NCBI GenBank assembly: GCA_035258565.1
Contig: DATFXF010000156.1
Span: 1-41,965 of the forward strand
DNA: 41,965 nt
Direction of reading: 5' to 3'
Source of the DNA: DATFXF01 sp035258565
GTDB lineage: Bacteria > Acidobacteriota > Terriglobia > Acidiferrales > UBA7541
Made by a program: the position numbers and the translations under genes. Positions 7,531-16,879 of the stretch are shown piece after piece. Positions within the stretch are counted from its first letter, which is position 1. Each line of letters begins with the position of its first letter. The notes beneath the pieces are model-generated. The model made no database searches, was not told where the DNA came from, and saw nothing but the letters and a program-made list of their open reading frames with translations.

Positions 7531-10500
7531 CTAGCCCATTGGCGGTGCGCTCACTTGGGAGATACTTGCCCTGCTTTTGGTCCAGCTCGCGAGCGGCCAG
7601 AAAAGGAAGGCCAAGAGCGCCAGGAGCACCGCAAAGCCGTTCGCGAGGAAGAACGGATTGGGCTGGTGGAGCAATTGAACCGCTGCGCCAGAGAGAGCTA
7701 GAACCACCCAAATCAGGAAATATGCGAGCAAATTGAACCGCACGATCCGCTTGATTCCCGACCACACCAGCCCCACAAACAAAAGCTCGATCAAAAGCCT
7801 CTTGAGAAAGTCCGGCGGGTCTCCCCAATCGCTGATCTGGGCCAGGGAGAGGAGCAGGATGACCCCCACCTCGATCCATCTCCGGCGGACATAGCTCGCC
7901 AGGAAGCCCACCGCCAGCCCCATTACCCCAATGGACAGCAATCCGCCGAGCACCGAACCGGCAATCGCGTGGGCCGCTGGAAGGTAGAAATCGAGGCCCC
8001 CGGGAAGGCTGGCTGGGAGCTCCTTGCTCGTGGTGGGCCAGACCCGCGCCACCAGATAGGGCAGAGAGCCCAGCCCGGCGAGCAGTCCACTGCCTCCCAG
8101 AGCCAGTACGAACGCGTCGCGGTAGTAAGCCGCGGGCATGCCGCGCCACCCGGGTAATCGCTCCTCCCCGAAGGCGCGCGAGAGGAAGAACCATGCGAGA
8201 CCGAAGAGGAAAAACAGACCAGAGAATGTCGCGCCCAATGCCAGGACTTGGGCGATGAGCGTCACCGCCACGTAGATTCTCAGCGGAATCTGGGTCGGAT
8301 AGCGAAACATCAGCGCCGGCCAAGAATTGGCCAGGCGTACCAGGAAGGCCACGCCGCCCCACAGCGCCCAGCCAGACAGGCGCCGCCAGCGCACTTGCTG
8401 TTGCCTCAGGTTCCTGAAAAAAATTACCAGCGCAGTGAGACCCAGGGCCGCATAGAAAACGATGCGGCCGTAACCCTGGATGATCCTCGGCAGCGTCTGT
8501 TCGGTTTGCTTGCGCTGCCACTCTTCTGGAATTTTGACGTAGATGCGGTAGCCGGTGACTTCCTCGCCTTGGACCTTCAACTCCATGCGCGCGTGCGCCG
8601 CGTCTTTGCCCGGCGCCCAGGGGCGGCCGACGGGCTCGATTTTTTCCCAGGTGAAGGTGTGATCGGTGCGCGCCGGGCGCTTATCTGAGGAGGACTCGAC
8701 CAGCTTCCACTGGCCAAGGTCAAGCTTCTTCTCCTGGCGCAGAAAGGCCTCCGCGCGCGCCTGGGCCTCTTCCTTAGGCAGGCTCGAGCCAGGAGCCTTC
8801 TCGTCGAGCTGATGGTGCACCGAGTGCAACGGGCCGTCCGTGCGCAGCACCACCCCGTACTCCTCTTTTTGGGAATCACGGAAGTAGCGCACGTACCAGA
8901 AGGCCGAGGGTACCTCCTCCCGGTAGAGACGGTTTGCTCCGGCGATCCCCAATTGCCGCCGCAGATACTCATTTGTGAGAGGGTTGAACGTAGACTGAAA
9001 GGAGGTCGCACGGTGGTAACTGGCCGCATCGATCTTGCGCTGCCGCAGAACCTCTGCCGCGCGGGCCTCTGCCTGCCTGGTGTCCACGCGGAAGCGAACA
9101 AAGTCGCCGATGCTCTCTCGTTTGACGGCGACGAGCAGCAAGCCGCCCAGCACGCCACCGGCCAACAGGAGCCCGAGCTTGCCTCGGGAGAGCGCCTCGT
9201 ATCGGGTGGGGACCTGCTCTCGGGCAACCGAGGGCTGCGGAGCGGCTTCCGCAAGCGGCTCAGCGCGGTTCAGCAAATCTTCGTCGGGCTCAAACCGGCG
9301 CCGCACGAGATAGAAGGCCCCGGCAACCGCAAGCGGGACGAGAGCGCCCGCCCCCACCAGAGCTCCAGAGACGCGAAAGTAGAAGCTCCCCGAACGCAGC
9401 AAAAACAGGCTGATCAACAGTGCGTCGACCGTGTAGTGCCAGACGAGCGTAGCCAGGACGCCCCAGCGCAGGAGGACCACGCCGGCCACCAGCCCGATGA
9501 GCCCGACCTCAATCCCGCGGATATAGCCCGGCTCTTCGGGATAGTTGCTGTGTAGGAAGCCCCACACAAATGCGGGAAGGATCACGGCCAGCGCGCGGGA
9601 GTTCGTGAACCGCAGCAGGAACGGAATTGCAAACAAACGGAAGAGGAACTCCTCGCTCGTTGCCGCATAAACTCCAATGGTCAGCGGATAGACCCAGGGC
9701 AGCGCGGTGCTGACGACGTTCGTATAGTTGATTTCCTGGGGCGCCCAGACTCCGAATCTCCTGCCCACAATGTAAAACAACACCACGAACGCGATGTGTC
9801 CCGCGGCCATCCCCAGGCCGATTACACAAGAGCGAAGGAATTCCTTCGAGCGCACCCCGCGGAGAGTAAACGCCGCGCCGAGGCGAAGCTGGTCGGGCTG
9901 GCTCCGGCGATAGAGCGGCTCGGCGGCGGCCAAGGTCAAAGAGACGACCAGGCCCAGTCCCAGGCTGGACAGTACGGCCACCACCATCCTCTCGAAGAAG
10001 AAACCCGAATACGAAGAGTTCGTGTCGTAGGAGGCGCGCGCAAGCGGCCACTGGTTCACGGTCATGAGGAAGAAGAGCCCGGCAAGCCCCAGGCCGAGTT
10101 TGAGTGCACCGCCCCAGCGAATCAGCCCGCGACGTCCCAAATCGTAGATCACCCAAAACACTGCGCCGTAGAGCAGCGAGTACGGGACCACTGCAAGGTA
10201 CTCGTAAAGTTCGTTGCTGGATCGCAGGCGCTGGTAATCGCGCAGCCAGGCTTCCGGCACCTTCAGAAACTCCTCAGCGCCACCGACCTCTTCACCCTTG
10301 AGGGTTACCTTCAAGCGATAGGGAGCGTCCTTGGCCTTGAAGCCGTGGCGCTCCCACGTGAAGCTCCAGTCGAGCCTCTGCGGCCGCTCGATGGAATTGG
10401 CCTCCTCGGGAAGAAAGTCGTAAGCAGCAAGGTTCGCGCCGTAGCCCGCCTCGAGAAACGCTTGGGCCTTGGCGAGTGCGGCCTTGCGGTCGAGATGCGC

Positions 10501-10947
10501 TCCTTCGCGAGCCTCCTCAATCACGTGTTCGAAGCCGACCAGGCGGCCCGCCGGGTCGACGCGCACCTGGAACTCTTCCTTCTGCAACGGGCGGAAAAAG
10601 CGGACCCTCCAGTACCAGACATTCACCGAAGAGGCCATCAGTTCGTTCGCCTGCCGGAGGCCGACTTCGCGCTCCAGGTAGGTCTTGGCGTCTTCATCTA
10701 CATCGAAGACGATGCTCGATTGGTAGCCCTCGACCTTCCGGCCCTGCGCGGCGAGAAAATTACGCGCCGCCTCCACCGCGGCGGGCCGGGAAAGCTTGAA
10801 GTCCACCGAGGCTTCGGGGAAGGCCACGAAGAAATACTTGAATGCTACTCCGGCACCCACCAGCCCAATCAGGATCCAGAGCAGCAGAACCCTCAGATCT
10901 TTTTCCGTCCAGCGCTCTTCCGGCACGGTGGCCTCCGCGATTTTCAT
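7531..10947 (-). CDS. Giant CPBP (CAAX-type) intramembrane metalloprotease with duplicated soluble module
   Basis: A 1138-aa membrane protein. The CPBP/Abi signature is complete: E432-E433-xxx-R437 (EEFLFR), a second motif ending in H466 (FVWGFLH) and HxxxD at 504-508 (HYTVD), all within a bundle of spans at about 250-550. In this family these residues bind a metal and cleave within or near the membrane. Family members are usually 200-400 aa. Here a first span (20-40) leads to a soluble module (about 52-240, PepSY-like in feel). The protease core follows, then another span (590-608), a second copy of the module (about 620-815) and a further block of six to eight spans. The start ATG has only a weak SD. 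Substrate is unknown. Confidence 0.88.
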   Translation of the reverse strand: MKIAEATVPEERWTEKDLRVLLLWILIGLVGAGVAFKYFFVAFPEASVDFKLSRPAAVEAARNFLAAQGRKVEGYQSSIVFDVDEDAKTYLEREVGLRQANELMASSVNVWYWRVRFFRPLQKEEFQVRVDPAGRLVGFEHVIEEAREGAHLDRKAALAKAQAFLEAGYGANLAAYDFLPEEANSIERPQRLDWSFTWERHGFKAKDAPYRLKVTLKGEEVGGAEEFLKVPEAWLRDYQRLRSSNELYEYLAVVPYSLLYGAVFWVIYDLGRRGLIRWGGALKLGLGLAGLFFLMTVNQWPLARASYDTNSSYSGFFFERMVVAVLSSLGLGLVVSLTLAAAEPLYRRSQPDQLRLGAAFTLRGVRSKEFLRSCVIGLGMAAGHIAFVVLFYIVGRRFGVWAPQEINYTNVVSTALPWVYPLTIGVYAATSEEFLFRLFAIPFLLRFTNSRALAVILPAFVWGFLHSNYPEEPGYIRGIEVGLIGLVAGVVLLRWGVLATLVWHYTVDALLISLFLLRSGSFYFRVSGALVGAGALVPLAVAGAFYLVRRRFEPDEDLLNRAEPLAEAAPQPSVAREQVPTRYEALSRGKLGLLLAGGVLGGLLLVAVKRESIGDFVRFRVDTRQAEARAAEVLRQRKIDAASYHRATSFQSTFNPLTNEYLRRQLGIAGANRLYREEVPSAFWYVRYFRDSQKEEYGVVLRTDGPLHSVHHQLDEKAPGSSLPKEEAQARAEAFLRQEKKLDLGQWKLVESSSDKRPARTDHTFTWEKIEPVGRPWAPGKDAAHARMELKVQGEEVTGYRIYVKIPEEWQRKQTEQTLPRIIQGYGRIVFYAALGLTALVIFFRNLRQQQVRWRRLSGWALWGGVAFLVRLANSWPALMFRYPTQIPLRIYVAVTLIAQVLALGATFSGLFFLFGLAWFFLSRAFGEERLPGWRGMPAAYYRDAFVLALGGSGLLAGLGSLPYLVARVWPTTSKELPASLPGGLDFYLPAAHAIAGSVLGGLLSIGVMGLAVGFLASYVRRRWIEVGVILLLSLAQISDWGDPPDFLKRLLIELLFVGLVWSGIKRIVRFNLLAYFLIWVVLALSGAAVQLLHQPNPFFLANGFAVLLALLAFLFWPLASWTKSRASISQVSAPPMG

Positions 10948-11176
10948 CCGCGCTGCGCCCGAGCGACCTCAAGGGCCAAACCCAGGAATCCGAACCGCAC
11001 GGATGACAACGAATCCCTCAGCGAGCGACCCACTCTATCCACACGCAGGCACCGGGCGCAAGTATGCGCTCGCTGGTGGTGCGTGCACCCGCGCAGCCGT
11101 CCCCGGTTCTTTGGGGTTGCTGCCCAGGTCGGGAGCAAAATCCTGGAGTGCTCGACGCCGCGCACTCCGGCGATGA

Positions 11177-11186
11177 TATATATAAA
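11177..11186 (+). promoter_or_regulatory. Possible -10 region for recG
   Basis: TATATATAAA is a sharp AT-rich block in GC-rich surroundings, 31 nt before the chosen recG start; TATAAA at 11181-11186 matches five of six -10 positions. TCGACG at 11152-11157 is a weak -35 candidate. If real, the in-frame ATG at 11173 lies upstream of the transcript start. Confidence 0.3.
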
Positions 11187-11217
11187 GGAAGCGAGGAGGC
11201 CAAAACCAACGGGTGTC

Positions 11218-13380
11218 ATGGCGCCGACGCTTGAGATGGAAGTCCAATACCTGAAAGGAGTGGGACCGCAGCGAGCGGCGCTGCTGGCCGAACGCGGCAT
11301 CTACACGGTCGAGGATTTGCTGGGGCACCTGCCGTTCCGTTACGAGGACCGCATCCGCTTCACCACCATCCAGCAGGCCCAGCCCGGCGGCACGTACACC
11401 TTCGAGGCCGAGGTAGTGAGCGGTAGCTTGGTGCGGTTCAGGCGCGGGCGGAACCCGATCTACCACCTGCTGGTGCGCGACCACACCGGCTTGCTGCACT
11501 GCAAGTTTTTTCACGGCGGCTATCTCGAGGGGAGGTTCCAAGCAGGCCAGCACATCGTGCTCTACGGCAAGGTGGACATGGATCGGTACCGCCCGGCGCG
11601 GATGGAGATGATCAACCCGCAGTACGAGTTGCTGGGCGAAGGCTCGGCCGACTCCACCGAGGTGAGCCGCATCGTCCCCATCTACGAAGCCATTGGCCGG
11701 TTGAGCTCGCGCACGCTGCGGCGCATGATCTATTGGGCGCTCGGCCACCTCGAGCGCGAGGCGCCGGACCCGCTACCTGCCGAGCTGCTGGCTCGCTACC
11801 ACTACCCCGCTCGGAGCCAGGCTCTCCACTACGTGCACTTCCCGCCGTCAGACGAATCTCTTGAAACGCTCAACGCCTTTCGCTCGCCGGCTCACCGGCG
11901 GCTGATCTTCGAGGAGCTTTTCTTTTACCAGCTCGGCCTGGCACTCAGGCGGCAACAGGCCAAGCGCGAGACGGGCATCGCCATGCGTGTGCGTGAAGAC
12001 CGCATCCGCGAGGCGCTAAAGCGCGTCCTGCCGTTCAAGCCCACTCGAGCGCAGAAGCGCGTGCTGGCCGAAATTGGCGCGGATCTCGAGCAGCCCGTGC
12101 CCATGAACCGCCTGCTTCAGGGCGACGTGGGGAGCGGGAAGACCATCGTCGCGCTCGAAGCCGCCACGATTGTCATCGAAAACGGGTACCAAGTGGCGCT
12201 GATGGCGCCCACCGAAATCCTCGCGGTGCAGCACTACCTGGCGGCGCGTCGTGTCTTTGGCCGCGCGGGCTACACGGTCGAGCTGCTGATCAGCCAACTC
12301 AAGCCCTCCCAGAAAAAACAAGCGCTCGAGCGAGTGCGCACCGGCCAAGCGCAGTTCGTCGTCGGCACGCACGCGCTGATCGAGGAAAGCATCGCGTTCG
12401 CGTGCTTAGGCTTGGTCGTCGTGGACGAGCAGCACCGTTTCGGCGTGCTCCAACGCAAGCAGCTCATCGAGAAAGGCATCACCGATCAGCGAGCTCCCCA
12501 CGTGCTGGTCATGACGGCCACGCCGATTCCACGCACCCTCTCCCTCACCCTCTACGGGGACTTGGATACCTCCGTCATTGACGAGATGCCGCCCGGGCGT
12601 GCGCCAGTCAAAACGCGCTCCACCACCGGCGCGCACCTCGCGGGCGTATGGGAGTTCGTTCGCCGCGAGGCGCGGGCCGGGCGGCAAGCCTACATCGTGT
12701 ATCCGGTGATCGAAGAATCGAAGCAGGAGCTGAAGGCGGCAATCATCGAATACGAGCGGCTCTCGACGAACGTTTTCCCCGAATTGCGGCTGGGCCTTCT
12801 GCACGGCCGAATGCGCAGCGAGGAAAAGGAAGAAATGATGGAGCGCTTCCGGCGTGGCGAAATCCACGTGCTAGTCTCCACGACCGTGATCGAAGTCGGC
12901 GTGGACGTGCCGAACGCCACGGTGATGGTCATCGAGCACGCGGAACGCTTCGGGCTGGCGCAACTCCATCAGCTTCGCGGGCGGATTGGGCGTGGCGCCG
13001 AGAGGTCGCACTGCATCCTGGTCGCACCCGGAAAGCTTTCTGAAGAAGCCGCAGCGCACGCGAAAGTCCGACTGGAGACCATGGTGAATACCACCGACGG
13101 CTTCGCGATTGCCGAAATCGACTTGAAGCTGCGCGGGCCGGGGGAATTCTTCGGCACGCGCCAGCACGGTGAGCCGGGTTTTCACATCGCCAATCCCCTC
13201 CGCGACCGCGAGCTGCTCGAAGTCGCCCGGCGGGAAGCCTTCGCGCTGCTAGATGCCTCGGCAAACCTCACCGTTCGGGAGGGGTCAGATGCCGCTCGGG
13301 CGACGCGAGAACTCGAGCGGCTGCTCGATTACCTCGGGCCGAAATGGCGGCGTCGCTATCAGCTCGCCACAGTGGGGTAG
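11218..13380 (+). CDS. recG: ATP-dependent DNA helicase RecG
   Basis: RecG is a double-strand translocase that regresses stalled forks and processes branched recombination intermediates. The 720-aa product has the N-terminal wedge/OB domain (VQYLKGVGPQRAALL near residue 10; HLPFRYEDR at 38-45). Helicase motifs follow: Walker A GDVGSGKT at 302-309, DEQH at 403-406, the TATPIPRTL motif III, and the C-terminal HQLRGRIGRG and RGPGEFFGTRQHG motifs. The frame stays open far upstream, opposite the CPBP gene, which is a GC-rich shadow. I place the start at ATG 11218; ATG 11173 and ATG 11236 are alternatives, and GAGGAGG lies rather far (18 nt) from 11218. rsmD starts 3 bp after the stop. Confidence 0.95.
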   Translation: MAPTLEMEVQYLKGVGPQRAALLAERGIYTVEDLLGHLPFRYEDRIRFTTIQQAQPGGTYTFEAEVVSGSLVRFRRGRNPIYHLLVRDHTGLLHCKFFHGGYLEGRFQAGQHIVLYGKVDMDRYRPARMEMINPQYELLGEGSADSTEVSRIVPIYEAIGRLSSRTLRRMIYWALGHLEREAPDPLPAELLARYHYPARSQALHYVHFPPSDESLETLNAFRSPAHRRLIFEELFFYQLGLALRRQQAKRETGIAMRVREDRIREALKRVLPFKPTRAQKRVLAEIGADLEQPVPMNRLLQGDVGSGKTIVALEAATIVIENGYQVALMAPTEILAVQHYLAARRVFGRAGYTVELLISQLKPSQKKQALERVRTGQAQFVVGTHALIEESIAFACLGLVVVDEQHRFGVLQRKQLIEKGITDQRAPHVLVMTATPIPRTLSLTLYGDLDTSVIDEMPPGRAPVKTRSTTGAHLAGVWEFVRREARAGRQAYIVYPVIEESKQELKAAIIEYERLSTNVFPELRLGLLHGRMRSEEKEEMMERFRRGEIHVLVSTTVIEVGVDVPNATVMVIEHAERFGLAQLHQLRGRIGRGAERSHCILVAPGKLSEEAAAHAKVRLETMVNTTDGFAIAEIDLKLRGPGEFFGTRQHGEPGFHIANPLRDRELLEVARREAFALLDASANLTVREGSDAARATRELERLLDYLGPKWRRRYQLATVG

Positions 13381-13383
13381 CCG

Positions 13384-13947
13384 ATGCGTGTCGTGGCCGG
13401 CACATACCGGGGACGGGTGCTCGGTACGCTGCGCGGGCGAGCCTTGCGGCCCACAAGCGACCGCCTGCGCGAGACGCTCTTCGACATTCTCGGGTCTACG
13501 GTCGTGGGCAGTACCTTCGCCGATGTGTATGCCGGCACCGGTGCCGTGGGCATCGAAGCGCTCAGCCGCGGGGCACGCGAAGCGATCTTCATCGAACGGC
13601 GCGCTCCGGCCGTGGAGCTGATTCGCCGCAACCTCACATCGCTCGGCATCGGGGCCGAAGCCGATCTGCTGGCCATGGATGCGGTGCGTGGCCTCGAGCT
13701 GCTCGTGTCGCGCCAACTGCACGCGCACTTCCTCTTCGTCGACCCGCCCTATGCCGCAACGGGCGAATACGAGCGTGCGCTCGGTTTTCTCGATCGCTCA
13801 CCCCTCCTCGCGCCCAAAGGCCTCGTGATCGTCGAGCATCTGCGCCGCCGAGCAATGCCCGAACAGCTCGAGACACTCGAGCGCGCACGTGTGGTCGAGC
13901 AGGGTGACGCAGCCCTCAGCTTCTACCGCTTGGCCCTCGCTGCGTAA
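13384..13947 (+). CDS. rsmD: 16S rRNA (guanine966-N2)-methyltransferase RsmD
   Basis: A 187-aa SAM-dependent methyltransferase that modifies G966 of 16S rRNA in the small subunit (family knowledge). The N-terminal RVVAGTYRGR and RPTSDRLRETLFDIL segments are family hallmarks. The SAM-binding loop is DVYAGTGAVGIEAL at 47-60, and the catalytic DPPY is at 120-123. The gene is separated from recG by only 3 bp, so the two form an operon. The length matches the usual 180-200 aa and nothing appears broken. Confidence 0.95.
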   Translation: MRVVAGTYRGRVLGTLRGRALRPTSDRLRETLFDILGSTVVGSTFADVYAGTGAVGIEALSRGAREAIFIERRAPAVELIRRNLTSLGIGAEADLLAMDAVRGLELLVSRQLHAHFLFVDPPYAATGEYERALGFLDRSPLLAPKGLVIVEHLRRRAMPEQLETLERARVVEQGDAALSFYRLALAA

Positions 13948-14015
13948 GGTCTGCTTTCGGTCGAGTGGTACCATGCGCGTGCCGCGCCGTTTCCCTCGTC
14001 GTCCAAGGCGAGAGG

Positions 14016-14021
14016 TATAAT
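14016..14021 (+). promoter_or_regulatory. -10 box for tonB, predicting a near-leaderless mRNA
   Basis: A perfect TATAAT, preceded by GAGG, ends 9 nt before the tonB ATG at 14031, so transcription would start two or three bases before the codon. No clear -35 box is visible. No SD is found at the expected place. Confidence 0.5.
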
Positions 14022-14030
14022 GAACTCTCT

Positions 14031-15683
14031 ATGCTGTTCAATCTCGAGCGCGTGCCCAGCCGGCGATTCGGCGATCCGCAGTTCGCTGTCCAGTGGGAGC
14101 CTCGCCGGCAAAACTTCGGGAGCAGTCTCGGAGCGCTCCTGAGCGGCGCGAAGCCCCCCAAAGAACCACAAACGGAGGCCTACTTCCGCGAGTGTCAGGT
14201 CGGCGCGGCCGCCTGGTGGTTCGCCGGAGCACGCAAGCCGAAGCGCGCGCTGCTGGCCTCGGTGCTTTGGCATACCGTCCTCATTACATTTCCGTTCCCG
14301 GTGTGGAAGCACCTTAAGCCGCGCTCCGAACTCCGGCTGCCGCGAATCGAAGTGACCTGGTACGCACCGGTCCAGGACCTCCCGCTGCTTGCTGCCTCAG
14401 CAGCATCGAAGCCCAGTCTGCCGGGCGCACCCGAAAAACCTATGCCGCGCCGCGGGGCAGATGCCTTCCACCCACGGCAGACGATCATCTCCGCACCCGA
14501 AATTCCCACTCACCCCCGGCAAACATTGATCCAACCACACGCCCCGCTCCAGCCGCCGAAAATCCTGCCGCAGTTGCCCAATATCGTCGAATGGGCTGAG
14601 CGCATCGAGCCCACTAGGCCGCGCTTTCCCGTCGTCCCTGCCACGCTCGCCAAGCTCCGCCCCAACGCGCCAGCTCAGCGCACCTCGCCGGACGCTCAGG
14701 TGCCGCAACTCCCCAAGCTCGAGAATCGGCCGGCCGAGCTGAACATCGCTTCGAGCACTCCCAGCATTCCCAAACCGCAACTCCCGTTGGTACCGGCATC
14801 TGTCCCCCGGGCAGGTCCCCCTCGGGAGGGAAGGGACGGTGCGGCCGCGCCCGACATCGGGCCGACCCTGAACGCTGCGGAAGCAGGGGTCGAACAGCTC
14901 GTGGCCCTTTCCCCCGCACCGGGAGCGAGCGCGCCGAATCTTCCGGTGCCCGCGGGAAATCTCGCCGCACGATTTTCAATTTCACCCGAGGGCACCGAGC
15001 CAGGCGTGCCGGGCGGATCGCCCAGCGGGACTCCGAGTGCCAGCAGTAGTCCGGGCGCGGTGGCGGGTGACCGGGGGTCGGGGCCGCCCGGCGTGAGCAT
15101 CTCCGGTGGCCATGGCCACGCAGCTCCCAGCTTCCGCCCCGATGCCGCCCCTGAGAAACGCCCGGCAGCGAGGCTGGCGGCGCACCCTCCTGCACCTGAC
15201 CCGGTGCGCACGCGCCCTGCCCCCGGCTTTGACCGCATCCAGCCCGGCGGGCGTCCGGAAGAGATCTTCGGGTCGCAGCGCGTCTACACGCTCCACGTGA
15301 ACATGCCCAACCTGGCGAGCGTCACGGGAAGCTGGATCCTAAGCTTTGTCGAAATGCAGAATGGGGATGATCCCCCGCGTGAGCAAGGGGCGGCGCTGGG
15401 CGATCTGAGCGGCCCAGTGCCGCTGCGCAAGGTGGATCCCAAGTATCCCCCGGCGCTGATCCATGCGCACGTCCAGGGCGAGGTGGTCCTCTACGCGATC
15501 ATTCGTAGGGACGGCTCGGTGGATAGCATCCAACTTGTGAAAGGCATCGAGCCGGAGCTCGATCAGAATGCGATGAAAGCGCTGGCGCGGTGGAAGTTCA
15601 GGCCTGGAGAGCGCCAGGGCGCGCCCGTCGAGCTCGAAGCTGTTGTGCACATTCCCTTCCGCGCCGTCGCGCCCGTCTATTGA
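14031..15683 (+). CDS. TonB-family energy transducer, long proline-rich form
   Basis: TonB proteins span the inner membrane and carry proton-motive energy to outer-membrane transporters. The 550-aa product begins with an unusual soluble stretch of about 70 residues, then one span at 72-92 (RALLASVLWHTVLITFPF). A long Pro/Ala/Gly-rich periplasmic linker runs from about 95 to 455. The TonB_C domain is at about 461-550 (LRKVDPKYPPALIHAHVQGEV ... MKALARWKFRPGERQG, shown only in part). It is roughly twice the length of E. coli TonB because of the linker. The start is set by the TATAAT box just upstream; the frame itself opens earlier, at 13965. No exbB or exbD is nearby. Confidence 0.88.
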   Translation: MLFNLERVPSRRFGDPQFAVQWEPRRQNFGSSLGALLSGAKPPKEPQTEAYFRECQVGAAAWWFAGARKPKRALLASVLWHTVLITFPFPVWKHLKPRSELRLPRIEVTWYAPVQDLPLLAASAASKPSLPGAPEKPMPRRGADAFHPRQTIISAPEIPTHPRQTLIQPHAPLQPPKILPQLPNIVEWAERIEPTRPRFPVVPATLAKLRPNAPAQRTSPDAQVPQLPKLENRPAELNIASSTPSIPKPQLPLVPASVPRAGPPREGRDGAAAPDIGPTLNAAEAGVEQLVALSPAPGASAPNLPVPAGNLAARFSISPEGTEPGVPGGSPSGTPSASSSPGAVAGDRGSGPPGVSISGGHGHAAPSFRPDAAPEKRPAARLAAHPPAPDPVRTRPAPGFDRIQPGGRPEEIFGSQRVYTLHVNMPNLASVTGSWILSFVEMQNGDDPPREQGAALGDLSGPVPLRKVDPKYPPALIHAHVQGEVVLYAIIRRDGSVDSIQLVKGIEPELDQNAMKALARWKFRPGERQGAPVELEAVVHIPFRAVAPVY

Positions 15684-15726
15684 GAAAGCCGGGCGCAGCA
15701 AGCAGGACCCGTTCCAAACGAACTCC

Positions 15727-16860
15727 TCACACGGCGATAACGGCGAGCAACCGGTCCATATCGCGCTCGGTGTTGTACAAGTGCGGGGCAACGCGCAGAG
15801 CGTTTTCCCGCAGGCTGACGAACACCCGGGCGGCGCGAAGTTTCTCGTAGAGCGCTTCCGTTTTCTCGGGTGAGCGCGCGGCGATCGAGGCGTACGGCCC
15901 GCGCTCGTCCGCCAGCCGCGGGCTGGCCAGTACGCAGCGGTCGTGGGGCAGCCGTTCGATCATTTCGCGAACGAGCCGACGACTGTGCTCCCAAATCGTC
16001 TGTACGCCGACGCGGAGCAGGAACTCGAGCGAAGCATCCATGGCCGCCAGGTTGAAGAAGCTTGCCGTTTCTGGAGAATCCCAGCGGCGCGCTCCTCGCG
16101 CGAGCTTCCAGTTGTCGATGGCCAGGGTATGAAACCGCTCCGCACCCTCAAGCGCCATCCAGTAGAACGGGCCCACGCGCATCTGTTCGATCAGATCTTC
16201 GCGCGCCCAGAAAAATCCCGTGCCATAGGGGCTGAGAAGCCACTTGTAACCGGCGGCGACCAGAAAGTCGGCGCCGAGGGTGCGCACATCGAGCGGCATG
16301 GCCCCGACGCACTGGCTGACGTCGAGCAGCAGATAAGCTCCGGCAGCATGGCAGGCCTCGGCGAGCCGCACGGCATCGAGGCGGGCACCATCGTTGAAGC
16401 GCACGAGACTGGTGGAAACCAGTCGCGTGCACGGTCCGAGGCGCTCCAGGAAGTCTTGGGTAGAAAGGAACCGGCCGCGCGGAGTCACGACGGTCACGCC
16501 CAGGCGGCCCGCGGCGGCAAGTGGCATCCAGGTCGACACGTGTGCAGGAAACTCGCCCTGGGCGATGAGGACCTCGTCGTCGGGCTTCCATTCAATGCCG
16601 GCGGCAACCGCAGCGAGGCCCCCGCTGGCCCCCGTGGTGACGGCAACCTCTTCGGGTTGGCCGCCAAGGAGCCGCGCGACATGCGTGCGGATGCGGTTGG
16701 GCAACTCGAAATAAGTCGCGTCGGGCAGCCGATGAGGATACTTCTTCCACTCGAGCGCGGCTTGCGCTCTACGCAGCGAGACACGCGGCAACGGGCCTTG
16801 GCCTGCGGCATTCAGATAGGTCGCGTCTTCGAACTCAAACCATTCCGCACGCCAGTCCAT
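15727..16860 (-). CDS. Class V aminotransferase-fold PLP enzyme
   Basis: A 377-aa PLP-dependent enzyme of the cysteine desulfurase / isopenicillin epimerase / kynureninase-like group. The Schiff-base lysine is K206 in AGYKWLLSPYGTG, the ring-nitrogen aspartate is D180 in LLLDVSQ, and the phosphate-binding TTGASGG is at 75-81. I see no cysteine in the loop used by true sulfur-transferring desulfurases, so an epimerase, lyase or transaminase role is more likely. Its substrate cannot be read from the sequence. It is the last gene of the minus-strand run from PilZ, 19 bp after the HAD phosphatase. Confidence 0.88.
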   Translation of the reverse strand: MDWRAEWFEFEDATYLNAAGQGPLPRVSLRRAQAALEWKKYPHRLPDATYFELPNRIRTHVARLLGGQPEEVAVTTGASGGLAAVAAGIEWKPDDEVLIAQGEFPAHVSTWMPLAAAGRLGVTVVTPRGRFLSTQDFLERLGPCTRLVSTSLVRFNDGARLDAVRLAEACHAAGAYLLLDVSQCVGAMPLDVRTLGADFLVAAGYKWLLSPYGTGFFWAREDLIEQMRVGPFYWMALEGAERFHTLAIDNWKLARGARRWDSPETASFFNLAAMDASLEFLLRVGVQTIWEHSRRLVREMIERLPHDRCVLASPRLADERGPYASIAARSPEKTEALYEKLRAARVFVSLRENALRVAPHLYNTERDMDRLLAVIAV

Positions 16861-16879
16861 CCTTCGACTCCCGCCCGCT

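Noticed and set aside
9796..11217. Long plus-strand open frame opposite the CPBP gene that runs into recG
   Set aside because: It is antisense to a well-supported membrane protein, has low-complexity Arg/Ala/Gly composition, and the RecG domain starts only near 11218. It is a GC-rich shadow.
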